Shown here one piece after another: positions 1 through 9,036 of a DNA stretch of 64,000 bases; positions within the stretch are counted from its first letter, which is position 1; the number at the start of each line of letters is the position of its first letter. The notes below the pieces were generated by a model that was not told where the DNA came from, ran no database searches, and worked only from the letters and a program-made list of their open reading frames with translations. Position numbers and translations under genes: made by a program. Origin of the DNA: Macrotis lagotis (lineage: Eukaryota; Chordata; Mammalia; Peramelemorphia; Peramelidae); assembly GCF_037893015.1 (NCBI RefSeq), contig NC_133658.1, positions 252,780,518 to 252,844,517 on the forward strand. Direction: 5' to 3'.

Positions 1-2411
1 GTTCTAAGCTCTCTTTTAACTCTGATGGTATGTCCTAATATCCCTTTTGTTTCTGAAAATCTGTAGTCTAAGATGCACTATAATTGTATTATTTTACAAA
101 GGGGAAATACACATTCTGAAAAGTATGTTGACTAGTGACTGATCCCAGGTTAAAATAGTAACAACAACAACAACAACACTGGTATAAATATAAGCTTTGC
201 TTAGATTACTTAATTTAATCTTCATAATTAAATGAAACAAAAACAGTTATTCCATTTTGAGTTAAAATGGTTTATTCTGAATTTAAAGATCATAAAAGAA
301 CATTTCTATATATCATGAACCACTATTTCATAAATATCTATAATAAATTCTACATGTTTACTTATAAAAACTTTCTTGCTTGTCAATGTTTTTCCACATT
401 ATGGATAAATATACCAATGGCTTGGTCAATAGCATATAGCTAGTAAGTGGCCAAGCAAGGACTCAAACCAGGCTTTCTAATATTGATTTCAGAGCTCTCT
501 CCACCATATGACACTTTTTTGTAGAACAATGTCAGATCCTTTTTTTTTTTTAAGCTTCAGCCTAGGTCAGGTGCAATTGTTCCATTTGTGGAACTCCAGG
601 GATAGTTCTGCCTTCTGGCCTCCCAACCTCTCTCAAGGCTGTGGAGAGGCCCTGAAAAATTTTCAGGCTCATCCAGTTGATCTGTCCCCAGGCTCCTGAG
701 AAGTCATTTTTCCACCAGCACTTACAGGGCAAAGATCACTAAAGGAGCAGATAAACCAGGGCTTGAGCAACTCCTTGCAGGGGTGACGGCCTGGGGGTTT
801 TGGGTCAGGGGTCACCAAATAAGACTGTATGAATGTATACATGTAAATGTCTGGGGTGTATATTTATGTATGTGTATTTGTGTGGGGGCAGGGTTTGTGG
901 GAGGAATTTTGGAGGAGGGGAGAAGACACATAGGACAGCTTGATCCTGGGCTGACAGAGGGAGCTGTCCAAAACATGAACTATGCCAGGGCTATCCTGAA
1001 ATTATAGCTTTGCCAGCTAACCCTGTCCCCTGGACAATTCCAAGGGAAATGAATGAATGAGGCAGGAAATCAGCTGAAGGACAATAGGATGTCACTGAGA
1101 AAAGCCCTTAGAACATGAAAGCTAGAAGGAACTATAGAATCTATAATGTTAAAGCTGGAAGAAAACCTAGAAGTGTCCTTGAAGTCCCATTTTGTAGATA
1201 AGAAAACTGAGGTTTGGGGAGAAGTGACTTATGCAGTGTCATATAGTGAGTGTCAGTGGCACAGTTTAGACTAGAACCTAGATCCCTTGACTTTCAGTCT
1301 AATATTTTTTTGTTCCTCTTCTCTACCTGACTCACTCCCATGCCATGCTACCATCATATTCTTAAGTAGCAAGGGAGAGCAGCCACCCCCAAGGAATGGC
1401 AGGTCATTTAGCAGAGTTCTCTAGAAAAGGCCTTTCCAAAGAGCAATAGTCTAAGATGAAAGAAATTAAGCCAAAGTGGGGAGTCAAATTGTCCTTTGTG
1501 ACTGCCTGCTCCTTTCCTGTGCCCAAGGCATTGCACCAGAATGGGTTCTGGGCAGTAGGGAATAAGGAGAGGAAAGCTAACCTGTTCCTTCTAGTAACCT
1601 GAGAGTTTTGTGGAGTACAGGATCAGGGGATAATGGGTACCGTTTTTATTTTCAAGAGGAGTTTGTACAGGGCTTGGAAGAAACAGGGAAAAGTAAGTCA
1701 AAGTATTTGTTGAACTCCTCAGATTTAAGAGGAAAAGCACTAAAAGGCAGGTAAATAAAATAAGGTGATCTTTCTCTTTAGGAGAGGTTAGGAGTTCTTC
1801 CCTATTACTTTGCCAGCCTCTGAACTCTTCTCTCCCCTGGAAAGGGCTGAGACTTTCCAAGTTAAAAACTACCCCAGAAACAAATCTTTCTTTCTTTCCC
1901 TGTGCTCACTTTCCCAGGCTAGGTGTAAGGGGGAGTATATGTAGATGGAAGCATAATATTATTTTGGACCTGGAAAGGACTTTAGGACGCCTAGTTCAAG
2001 TCTTGCATTTTACAGCTGAAGAAACTCAGGATCTGGTCGAGTGGCAGACCCAAGTTCAAGATATGTCTCTATTTCCTTCTCTATAAAATGAGGAAGCTGA
2101 GTCAAATGACCCATAATGTCCTTTCCAGCTCTTAATCTTACAAACAGCTGATTTGCCAATTAAGCCGTGGTCAGAATTAGAATTCAGATCTTCAATCATT
2201 CTCAAATCATTTGCTGCATCGGAGACCCCAGCTGGTCTGTCAGTGATAGTATGGGAAGAGCACCCTCACACCCCGGGTGGATGCGCTGGACCCAGGCTTG
2301 CACCTAAGCTCGACCTTTGTGGGTGTCCCCGCATGCTACCACAGAAATGTCCCACCAAGCTTTTGGCTCCCGGGTGGACGGGGAGAATCCTGAGGGCTCC
2401 AGATGGAATGT

Positions 2412-2412
<1 letters not shown>
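1..2412. other. Intergenic DNA upstream of CEBPB
   Basis: No gene is recognisable. A (CAA)n run lies near 163-178. Weak MIR-type SINE remnants on the minus strand sit at about 405-515 and 1105-1335; they show the 'gataagaaaactgaggtt' type of core followed by a 'gtgactt...gtgagtgtcagtggca' stretch. A further degenerate SINE-like piece lies at about 1975-2130. The rest (515-1100, 1340-1970, 2130-2410) is low-copy in appearance and could hold distal CEBPB regulatory sequence, but I cannot point to a specific element. Confidence 0.6.
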
Positions 2413-2469
<57 letters not shown>

Positions 2470-2508
2470 CGTGTGTGTGCGCGTGTGTGTGTGTGTGTGC
2501 GTGTGTGT
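2413..2508. repeat. (GT)n/(GC)n alternating purine-pyrimidine tract
   Basis: Ninety-six bases alternate strictly between purine and pyrimidine: 24 GT units, then GC units, then mixed GT/GC. Such tracts are classical Z-DNA formers, with the GC core the most favourable part. It ends about 540 bp upstream of the CEBPB TATA box, at the edge of the CpG island. Confidence 0.97.
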
Positions 2509-3004
2509 CACTCCCTAGGAGAGGACCCCGGCCCGGGCTGCAGGTGCGGCGGGAGGGGGGGACCCCGGGGCTGCCTGGGGGGCGGGGGTCGCGGATCTGG
2601 GCCCCAGGCCGCCGCTCGCCCACCTCCCTTGGCTGGGCAGTTGGGTGAGGAGGGGCGGTTTCTGGGGGCGCCAACCTGTGGGGAAGGCCGGGGCGGCGGG
2701 GAGGCGGGCAACGCCGAAGGAGGGAGAACGGGGGGACGAAGGGGTGCTGAGACCCCGGGGCCCGGGCCCGGGAGTCGCGTGCGTGCGTGTGCGAGTGTGT
2801 GTGTGTGTGTGACAGAGGCAGAGCCGCGGGGGTTCCCGGGGGCGGGGCCGCGCCTCCCCCAGCCCCGGGGGGGCAGGCGGAGGGACCCCCGCGGCGCGGG
2901 GGCCCGGGCCCCTCCCCGGGCGCGGGGCCGGGTCTCGGGGAGCGGCGGCGGCGGCAGGGGGAGCCGGGGCCGCGCGGCCGGCGTGCGCGGCTCGGGGCCC
3001 GCCG

Positions 3005-3080
3005 CCAGGCGTGACGCAGCGAGGGGCCGTTGCTAAGGGCCGCCTTTATAAATAACCGGCGAGCGAGAAACTTTAGCGAG
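3005..3080 (+). promoter_or_regulatory. CEBPB: CEBPB core promoter: CRE-like site and TATA box
   Basis: A TATA box, TATAAATA, lies at 3047-3054, so transcription should begin near 3075-3085. A CRE-like TGACGCAG lies at 3012-3019, followed by CCGTTGCTAAGG. CREB/ATF-binding CRE-like elements close to the TATA box are known in mammalian CEBPB promoters and mediate cAMP and autoregulatory induction. The start site is inferred from TATA spacing only. Confidence 0.82.
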
Positions 3081-3112
3081 TCACAGCCGCGCTCGGGACC
3101 CGGAGGGACCGG

Positions 3113-3173
3113 ATGGTCCGGAGCCGCCGCCGCCGCCACAGCCCCGGGAGCAGCGGCCCGAGCAGCCCCAGCA

Positions 3174-3205
<32 letters not shown>

Positions 3206-3304
3206 GCTCGCGGGACCCAGCGCCGCAGCGACCCGGCCCGGCCCGGAGACCCGGCCCGCGGCGGCAGCGCCAGCCCAGCCCCGGGGCAGCCCGGCGCAGC
3301 CTGA
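3113..3304 (+). other. Possible upstream ORF in the CEBPB 5' leader (63 codons)
   Basis: This would be the first ATG downstream of the predicted start site. It opens a 63-codon frame rich in Arg, Pro, Ser and Gly that stops 122 bases before the LAP* start. The frame runs through the (CCG)n tract and encodes low-complexity peptide, so the protein itself is probably not functional. If the ATG is in the mRNA it would still be scanned before the main starts. The ATG context is GGACCGGATGG, with C at -3 and G at +4, so leaky scanning is likely. Confidence 0.25.
3175..3204 (+). repeat. (CCG)10 in the CEBPB 5' leader
   Basis: Ten uninterrupted CCG triplets lie between the predicted start site and the first CEBPB ATG. 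A tract of this kind can form stable secondary structure in the leader RNA and may vary in length between individuals. Confidence 0.9.
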
Positions 3305-3426
3305 GCCCCGAAGCCGCCCGCGTCAAGGCGCCGGAGCGCCGCGGCGGCCGGGGCGGAGGGGGCCCGCGCAGAGCCCGGGCCGAGCCCCCTGCCCCCCGCC
3401 CCGCTCCCGCCGCCCCCTTTGCGTTC

Positions 3427-3642
3427 ATGCAACGCCTGGTGTCCTGGGACCCAGCATGCCTCCCCCTGCAGCCTCCGGCCTTTAAATCCATGGAAGTGGC
3501 CAACTTCTACTACGAGGCGGACTGTCTGGCTCCCTTCAAGCTGCACCCGCCCCGGCCCGGGGGCCGTTCTATGAGCGAGCTCAGCATCGGCGACCACGAG
3601 AGAGCCATCGACTTCAGCCCCTACCTGGACCCGCTGGGCGCC

Positions 3643-3683
<41 letters not shown>

Positions 3684-3986
3684 CGCCGCCGCGGGGGGGA
3701 CCTTCGAGCCGGCTCCTCCCGCCGCCGCCGCCGCCGCCGCCGCCTCCGCCTCCTCCGCGCCCGCCTCCTCCGGCCACCCCCACGCGCACCCCGCCTCATC
3801 CCCCCCACCACCACGATTTCCTCTCCGACCTCTTCGCGGACGACTACGCCAAGGGCAGCGGCGCCGGCTGCAAGAAGCCGCCGGGCCCGGACTACGGCTA
3901 CCTGAGCCTGGGCCGCCTCGCCCCGCAGGGCTCCGCCAAAGGCGGCCTGCACCCTCCCGCCTGCTTCGCGCCGCTCCAGCCGCCGC

Positions 3987-4017
<31 letters not shown>

Positions 4018-4552
4018 CGGGGCGGGGGAGCTCAAGGCCGAGCCGGGCTTCGAGCCGGCGGCGGACGCTGCCTCCTGCAAGAGGAAAGAGGACTCGAGCG
4101 CGGGGCCGGGCGGGGGCATGTCCGCCGGCTCGCCCTACGCCATGCGCTCCTACCTGGGCTACCAGTCGGTGCCGAGCGGCAGCAGCGGCAACCTGTCCAC
4201 GTCGTCCTCCTCCAGCCCCCCCGGCACCCCGAACCCGGCCGAGGGCAAGGCCGGAGGCTGCTACCCGGGCGGCCCGGCCCCGCTGCCGGCCAAGGGCAAG
4301 GCCAAGAAGAGCGTGGACAAGCACAGCGACGAGTACAAGATCCGCCGCGAGCGCAACAACATCGCGGTGCGTAAGAGCCGCGACAAAGCCAAGATGCGCA
4401 ACCTGGAGACGCAGCACAAGGTGCTGGAGCTGACGGCGGAGAACGAGCGCCTGCAGAAGAAGGTGGAGCAGCTGTCCCGGGAGCTGAGCACGCTCAGGAA
4501 CTTGTTCAAACAGCTGCCCGAGCCCCTGCTGGCCTCCTCCGGACACTGTTAG
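3427..4552 (+). CDS. CEBPB: CCAAT/enhancer-binding protein beta (C/EBP-beta), single exon, with an apparent frameshift
   Basis: This is a bZIP transcription factor that binds CCAAT/enhancer motifs as a homo- or heterodimer in the nucleus and drives acute-phase, myeloid, adipogenic and liver programmes. The LAP* start at 3427 ([14 protein letters not shown]) matches the mammalian start. The LAP Met22 lies at 3490 ([15 protein letters not shown]). The transactivation motif [15 protein letters not shown] is at residues 53-67, followed by 14 Pro (73-86) and 8 Ala (99-106). From about 3806 the conserved protein continues one base out of phase ([14 protein letters not shown]). Then come the LKAEPGFEP regulatory (SUMO-type) motif at about 4030-4060, [10 protein letters not shown] with the kinase-site Thr, the basic region [17 protein letters not shown] at 4342-4392, the leucine zipper, and the C-terminus LLASSGHC. 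Allowing for the one-base shift the protein is about 374 residues against 345 in human; Pro and Ala tracts account for part of the difference. No introns, as in other mammals. Confidence 0.95.
3456..3485 (+). CDS. Conserved short uORF controlling LAP/LIP choice
   Basis: A nine-codon ORF (MPPPAASGL, stop TAA at 3483-3485) overlaps the LAP* coding sequence in another frame and ends four bases before the LAP ATG at 3490. This is the layout described for mammalian C/EBP-beta and C/EBP-alpha mRNAs. Ribosomes that translate the uORF resume scanning too late for the LAP start and reinitiate at the LIP start, so high translation-initiation activity (mTOR, eIF4E) raises LIP. The small frame and the four-base gap are direct observations; the mechanism is known from the family. 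Confidence 0.85.
   Translation: MPPPAASGL
3643..3744 (+). repeat. CCG and GCC codon tracts encoding poly-Pro and poly-Ala
   Basis: Thirteen CCG codons plus one CCC (3643-3684) encode 14 consecutive Pro, and eight GCC codons (3721-3744) encode 8 Ala. They are almost pure single-codon runs, which suggests replication slippage. Human C/EBP-beta has shorter mixed Ala/Pro runs at this place, between the activation domain and regulatory domain 1. Confidence 0.9.
3800..3806 (+). other. Frameshift site in CEBPB: run of seven C
   Basis: The frame that starts at LAP* reads Ser-Pro-Pro-Pro-Pro-Arg across this point and loses all similarity to C/EBP-beta. The frame one base later reads [10 protein letters not shown], which is the conserved continuation (human has [10 protein letters not shown]). 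One surplus C in the run explains both sides exactly. High GC and a homopolymer make a base-calling or polishing error the simplest cause. Confidence 0.88.
4118..4552 (+). other. CEBPB: LIP isoform: internal start codon and coding segment of CEBPB
   Basis: Met at 4118 ([16 protein letters not shown]) aligns with the human LIP start Met198 (MAAGFPYALRAYLGYQ). Translation from here gives 144 residues with the bZIP domain but no transactivation domain, a dominant-negative form that dimerises with LAP and other C/EBPs. The segment is an uninterrupted frame, so LIP can be made whatever the status of the upstream C run. The ATG context is GGGGGCATGTCC, with G at -3. Confidence 0.85.
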
Positions 4553-4564
4553 CCCCGCGGCCCC

Positions 4565-4598
<34 letters not shown>

Positions 4599-5470
4599 GA
4601 GGCCTCGCGCCCCAACACCCCCCCCATCGGCCGGGGGGCCGCGGGCCGAGCGCAGCCGCGCGAACTGCCAGCGTCAGGGCCGCTGGCTCCCGCTCCCGGG
4701 CGGGACGGACCCGTCGGGAAGGAGGGACAGGGCAGAGACTCGGAGACTTGGGGGCGGGCGGCGGAGGAGCGCGGGAGGCCGCTTTAGATTCGCGTTCGGG
4801 CGACGGGCCGGCGGGGGCGGCGCCCCCCACCTCCGCGGTACCCCGGTCCTCCCCGCCCTCCCCCCCCCCGCCTCTCTCCGCTCCCCAGACCACCCCCCAG
4901 TCAGAGCCTTGACGTGCTCCTTCCCCCCCCCCCCCCCGTCAGCCCCCGGCGACGTTTGCAAACCTTCTGCACCTTGTCTGGTTGACGAATTGGCTTTCTT
5001 GTTGGTAATTTTATTATTTTATATATATATATATATATATATATTTTCCCACCAACCAAATGTTCAGATCGGGGATTTCCGCGAATTTATGGCATAGTGT
5101 TATTTAAAAAAAAAGATAGGCATGTATATGTATGCGTACATGCATAGATGTGTGCGTATTTATAAATATATAGATTATGTATTGATATGTATGCACACAG
5201 ATAAAGGCGAGCGAAGGGGGGCGGCGGGCAGGCAAACAGAAAGTGAGTGATGCAATCTTTAAACATGGCTGGGAACGACTGTGTACACAACTGATGTAAC
5301 CACGTGTAACTGTCAGTCATGGATTGAGTAATCTGTTAAAGATGTTCCTACGTTTTTTTTATTATAAAGAATAATCTATTTCTATAAGGAAAGAGGCATC
5401 TGTATATTTTGGGATCTCTGCGTTTGAAGCATTAATAATGAACAATTTTAATAAACTTTTGCGTCTAGTA
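4553..5470 (+). other. CEBPB: CEBPB 3' UTR
   Basis: It follows the TAG stop at 4550-4552. It opens with (CCG)11 at 4565-4597 and C-rich sequence, then turns AT-rich, with (TA)n at about 5023-5043 and ATTTTATTATTTTAT at about 5009, a U-rich segment of the type found in unstable immediate-early mRNAs. Length is inferred from the poly(A) signal. The long C run at about 4923-4937 and the TA run are likely to be hard to sequence. Confidence 0.75.
5450..5455 (+). promoter_or_regulatory. CEBPB polyadenylation signal AATAAA
   Basis: Canonical AATAAA in the context TTTTAATAAACTTTTG, followed by GTCTAG and a G-run/T-run element at about 5479-5515 suitable as a downstream GU/U-rich element. Cleavage is expected near 5470. 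It is the only canonical hexamer I see in the 3' UTR. Confidence 0.8.
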
Positions 5471-6850
5471 AAAGATCCTTGGGGGGGCAGTGGTTTACTT
5501 TTTTGAATTTTTTTTCTTGAAAGTCTCTCTCTCTCTCCCCTTCCCCCTCCTCCCTTTGAGGCCTTTGGGGGGGTGCGGTTTGAGTTAGGTCTCAAGGAAA
5601 TGGTTGGAGGCAGCTGTTTTCAAGGACGGAGCAGCTTGCTAGAGGCTGGACTTTGAATGACTCAGCAGAATCATGGCAGGAGCCAGGGTGACCTACGGGA
5701 CTGTGTGGATCCGGGCTTGGGAGGGACGGTCTCCTCTGCAGGGGGTGCTTGTTGGGAAGGGGCAGAGAGAGAGGGAGAGGAAGGGAGAGAGGAGAGGCAG
5801 AGGGAGAGGGAGAGAGAATGGGGGATGGGATGGTGGGGAGGATAGAAAGGGGCGGGGCTATCTAACCTATAGTCCAATCACAAGACGGATCTATTCTTTG
5901 CTTCTCCTGCTACACAACCGGTGGATAAACACGGAGCTCGTGGTGAAGGGGAATTGATCGCGATTCCTATCCCTGGCCGCTTCAAAAGGAGACTGGGGAG
6001 AGGGGAAAAAGTGGCAGTTTGGTGGTTTGGGTTTTCTTTTGCTGAATCACAGGACTGATGCTAAACTCTTTCGAGTTATGTTTTGATTTCGCGAGCTAGA
6101 GCTGTGTCCCAAAGTGGGGAACGGACTTTTAAAAAGGACTTCAGGGAATCACACGTGTTAGAGCTGGCGGGAACCTTATTGCCCATCCATCTAATGTCCA
6201 GTGTCATTTTGGGGGAAGGGGATCAGCCCCCTTCCTTATCTAACTAAGGTCCAGGGAAAAGTGATTTCTAAGCCACTGGACTCCAGATCTCTTGATTCCT
6301 AGTTTAATGCTACTCTAAGTTTGGCTGTGTATTGGAGGAGAGGAAGGAGGATCTGGGGAACTGCTGAAGTTTCTCGTTTGTGCCCTTGGTGTAAGAATGT
6401 ATAAGCTTGTGGGACTAGGAAACCTAGGCCAGTTACAAAGTAGGGCAGGTGGGAGGAAGAAATAGTCATTTGCTAGAATAGCCCATGGTTTACCATTCCC
6501 ACCTCAGTTACCTCCTCACCTCTCCCTTTTTTCTACCCCTTCCATTTAAAGACGCCAGGACTGAAGCACCCATCATAAAATTAAGCTTTTGGAAGACTTT
6601 GTATTTCATCCCCCCCCCCCCCATGTCTAAATCCAAACTTATGCTCATCTCCTTTAGACTCTGGGAAATCCAAAGGGGAGGGAAAGGAAAGGGAGTTTAC
6701 TACAGGATCCATGGGTGTAGGTGGCACCTGTTACAGGCTCACTAAATGTTAGAGAACTGGAACAGGTCTTGGAACATAGGCTGAAAAGTGTTGAGTTGGA
6801 AAGTGTTAAGGTCACCTAGGCCAACCCTTTGATTTTATAAAGGACACAAC
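5471..6850. other. Downstream flank of CEBPB with possible regulatory sites
   Basis: No coding gene is recognisable. An AP-1/MARE-type site TGACTCAGCA lies at 5658-5667. A GA-rich purine stretch covers about 5765-5815. A GC box GGGGCGGGGC (5849-5858) is followed 15 bases later by CCAAT (5874-5878), so a promoter could start here. A degenerate MIR remnant may lie at about 6150-6310. A C-run lies at about 6609-6622. Confidence 0.5.
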
Positions 6851-6854
6851 TGAT

Positions 6855-6990
6855 GTAGCCTGATCCTATAATAGTTTTGGAGTTGAATTTGGATTCAGTT
6901 TGGTACTGAATTCAGACCTCAGTTCTGCTACTTACTTGGTAATATTGAGCAAGTCATTTTCTATCTCATTTGTAAGAGGGTTGGGCTAGA
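6855..6990 (+). repeat. MIR-type SINE fragment
   Basis: It shows the MIR core order: 'cagttctgctacttactt', then 'gagcaagtcattt', then 'ctcatttgtaagag', ending in 'ggttgggctagat'. A hAT MITE follows directly. Confidence 0.7.
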
Positions 6991-6991
6991 T

Positions 6992-7206
6992 CAGAGGTTC
7001 TTAAGATTTTGTTTTATTTTATTTTATTTTGTAACAGACCATATGGGCAATCTGGTGAATTTTACAATTCCCTTCTCTGAATATATTTTTTTAATGTATA
7101 AAATTAAATACACAGGATTTTAAAGGAAACTATCTTGAAATACAGTTATGAAAATATTAAAAAGAAAAAACAAACAGTTTCACTAACCCCAGGTTAAGAA
7201 TCCCTG
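6992..7206. mobile_element. hAT-type MITE
   Basis: The ends form an imperfect terminal inverted repeat: CAGAGGTTCTTAA at the left, and at the right TTAAGAATCCCTG, which read on the other strand is CAGGGATTCTTAA. The interior is AT-rich and non-coding. The left flank is GGCTAGAT, the CTAGA-containing target favoured by hAT elements; the right-hand duplication is poorly preserved. Related copies lie at about 27500, 38664, 51925 and 52745. Confidence 0.7.
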
Positions 7207-7479
7207 GACTAAGATGAATACAAAGAATTCTAGTTCTGACAGTTTATGATCCAGGCAGCTCAGAGAGTGAGTGTGTTTTAGCTACACATTCACATACCAA
7301 GTTGGTGGCATTTATATCTCCAGCTGTTTAGAAACCCAAAGAAGTTGACCTGGTTCAAAGAAGCAATCAATGTTTGAAGACAGAAATGTGCTTTGTCCTC
7401 ACTCTTGCTGGGAGCTATAGTGCTTTCACTCAAAGCCAATCTTCCAAGATAAACTCATGGTTGAACAGGACACCCCCTC

Positions 7480-7626
7480 CAATGAGGGTGGCATTGAACT
7501 TGAAGCCTGAAGATCCTAATTTAGATCCTGACTCTGCTACTTATTAGCCATGTGATTTTAGGCAAGTCTTTCCCCATTCTCTTGCTTTTAGTTTCTTCAC
7601 TTGTAAAATGGACCATTGGTCTAGAT
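7480..7626 (+). repeat. MIR-type SINE fragment
   Basis: The core 'ctgactctgctacttattagccatgtgatttta', the 'ggcaagtc' box and 'cttcacttgtaaaatgg' follow in MIR order; the fragment runs into the target of the next MITE. Confidence 0.8.
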
Positions 7627-7844
7627 CAGAAGTGTTAAAAGGTAGGACCTCATGACACCCATGACACTTCCAATCATGTCCAGAAACAGACTGAGATGTA
7701 ATTGGGAAATATTTAACAAAATAAACAAAAATACAATATAACACAAATAATATTACATTTTAAGTAAAGTCCATATGTAGCTCAGAAGAGATCCTTATGT
7801 ATGGATTAGGTGGCCTCCATTTCTATTTGAATTGGATACTCCTG
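7627..7844. mobile_element. hAT-type MITE with 8-bp target duplication
   Basis: The element starts CAGAAGTGTTAAA and ends TTGGATACTCCTG. It is flanked by GTCTAGAT (7619-7626) and GGCTAGAT (7845-7852), 7 of 8 bases identical and of the CTAGA type known for hAT transposons. The 218-bp interior has no transposase. Confidence 0.75.
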
Positions 7845-7852
7845 GGCTAGAT

Positions 7853-9036
7853 TATCACTATGGTCCTTTCTGACACCTCAAGATTCTAAAGAGTCCTTCA
7901 CCTTGGACCTCCTGAAACATCAGCCAGCCCTGGTTCTGGAGAACTTCCAGTAATTCTCTGCTCATGCCTCCCGAGGCCCCTGTTGCCTCACTCTGCAAGC
8001 TAACAGTAAAATTTCCCAGTGCTCTAGCTAAAACTTGAAATGTTTTGAAATGTATTGAAATGTTTCCCTTCCTTCCTGCCCCTGAATAACTCCAGGCTTC
8101 AAGCTTGCATATGTGGCCTGGCCCTCTAATTTGTTAATGTTTTCTAGGTCCAGCATTTGTAGAGTATCAGAGAATGCTGACTATCCATGAGTATTACAAA
8201 TCACTCTTAGGGGATACTAGAACAGAAATCAGAAAATCACAGATGGGGAATGATTTTAGAAATCATCATACTTTAGAATTATAGCTTTTATTTCTGTGGC
8301 ACTTGTTACTTTTCAAAGTCCTTTCTATATAACTGTGAATTTGAAGTTTGATTCAATTTATACTTGTTTCAAAGTACAATCGAAAGTTTTATTACTCCTT
8401 CTTTATAAGGTTCAGAGGGAGTGAAATAAATTTATAATTCAAAGATGGAATGCGAAAGTTGGAAGGACCATTAGAGAACATGTACATCCCTCTCATTTTA
8501 CAAGTTAGGAAACTGAGGAATAGTGGCCCAAGGCTACTGTTAGTAGAATAGCTTAAACTTGAACTAGGTCCCCTGACTCCTAGTCCAGAACTCTTTTTAC
8601 TGTTTCTCACACTCTATTATATCTAGAAGGAACGTTAGAAATTATTTGGTTCAGCTTCTTCATTTTTTTGATCGGGAAAATGATTTAAGTTGTATAGTTA
8701 GTTGGTGCCAAAACTCACCAGGTCTCATGATGGCCCTTCCATCATTCTCTCCATTAATTTATGCTGCCTTAGAATATCTTGTGTCCCAGGTTTCAGGGCA
8801 CACACACAATCTGGTTTTGTCTTTTAGACATGCTATTATTTATTTGCATGGAGTCAGATATAAGCTCATTAAACAGTGGTGTTCATAGAGATGGCTCTGT
8901 AATTCCAAATATCTAACTCTATAAAAGATTCCAGAAACTCATACCCACAGGTCACTGACAAAATATGTCTTGTTCAAAATGAATCTTAGTGTCCCTGCTA
9001 GTATTAGTAAACTCACACTGACTTATCACTCAGACA
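7853..9036. other. Intergenic, old SINE remnants
   Basis: No gene seen. MIR-type fragments on the minus strand lie at about 8430-8600 ('ttttacaagttaggaaactgaggaa') and 8625-8720. The remaining sequence, including 7870-8200, has no feature I can name. Confidence 0.5.

Larger units (their letters stand above)
2520..4960. promoter_or_regulatory. CpG island covering the CEBPB promoter and gene
   Basis: GC content and CpG density rise abruptly after the GT tract and fall again after the C runs near 4937, in contrast with the AT-rich DNA on both sides. The island includes the promoter, the 5' leader, the whole coding exon and the proximal 3' UTR, as expected for intronless C/EBP genes. A second short GT-rich tract lies at about 2778-2811. 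Boundaries are by eye. Confidence 0.9.

Noticed and set aside
3030-3485. A 151-codon plus-strand frame ending at the uORF stop
   Set aside because: Its ATG lies upstream of the TATA box, so it should not be in the CEBPB mRNA. Only the last nine codons (from 3456) are meaningful.
3427-4374. The 315-codon frame from the LAP* start, taken at face value as the CEBPB protein
   Set aside because: After about residue 125 it becomes Arg/Pro/Gly/Ala-rich text unrelated to C/EBP-beta, while the bZIP domain lies in the next frame. It is the product of the one-base shift.
2336-4627. Long minus-strand frames opposite the CEBPB promoter and gene (up to 337 codons)
   Set aside because: They are Arg/Gly/Pro/His low-complexity translations of GC-rich and repeat DNA, with no family resemblance; GC-rich islands rarely contain stop codons.
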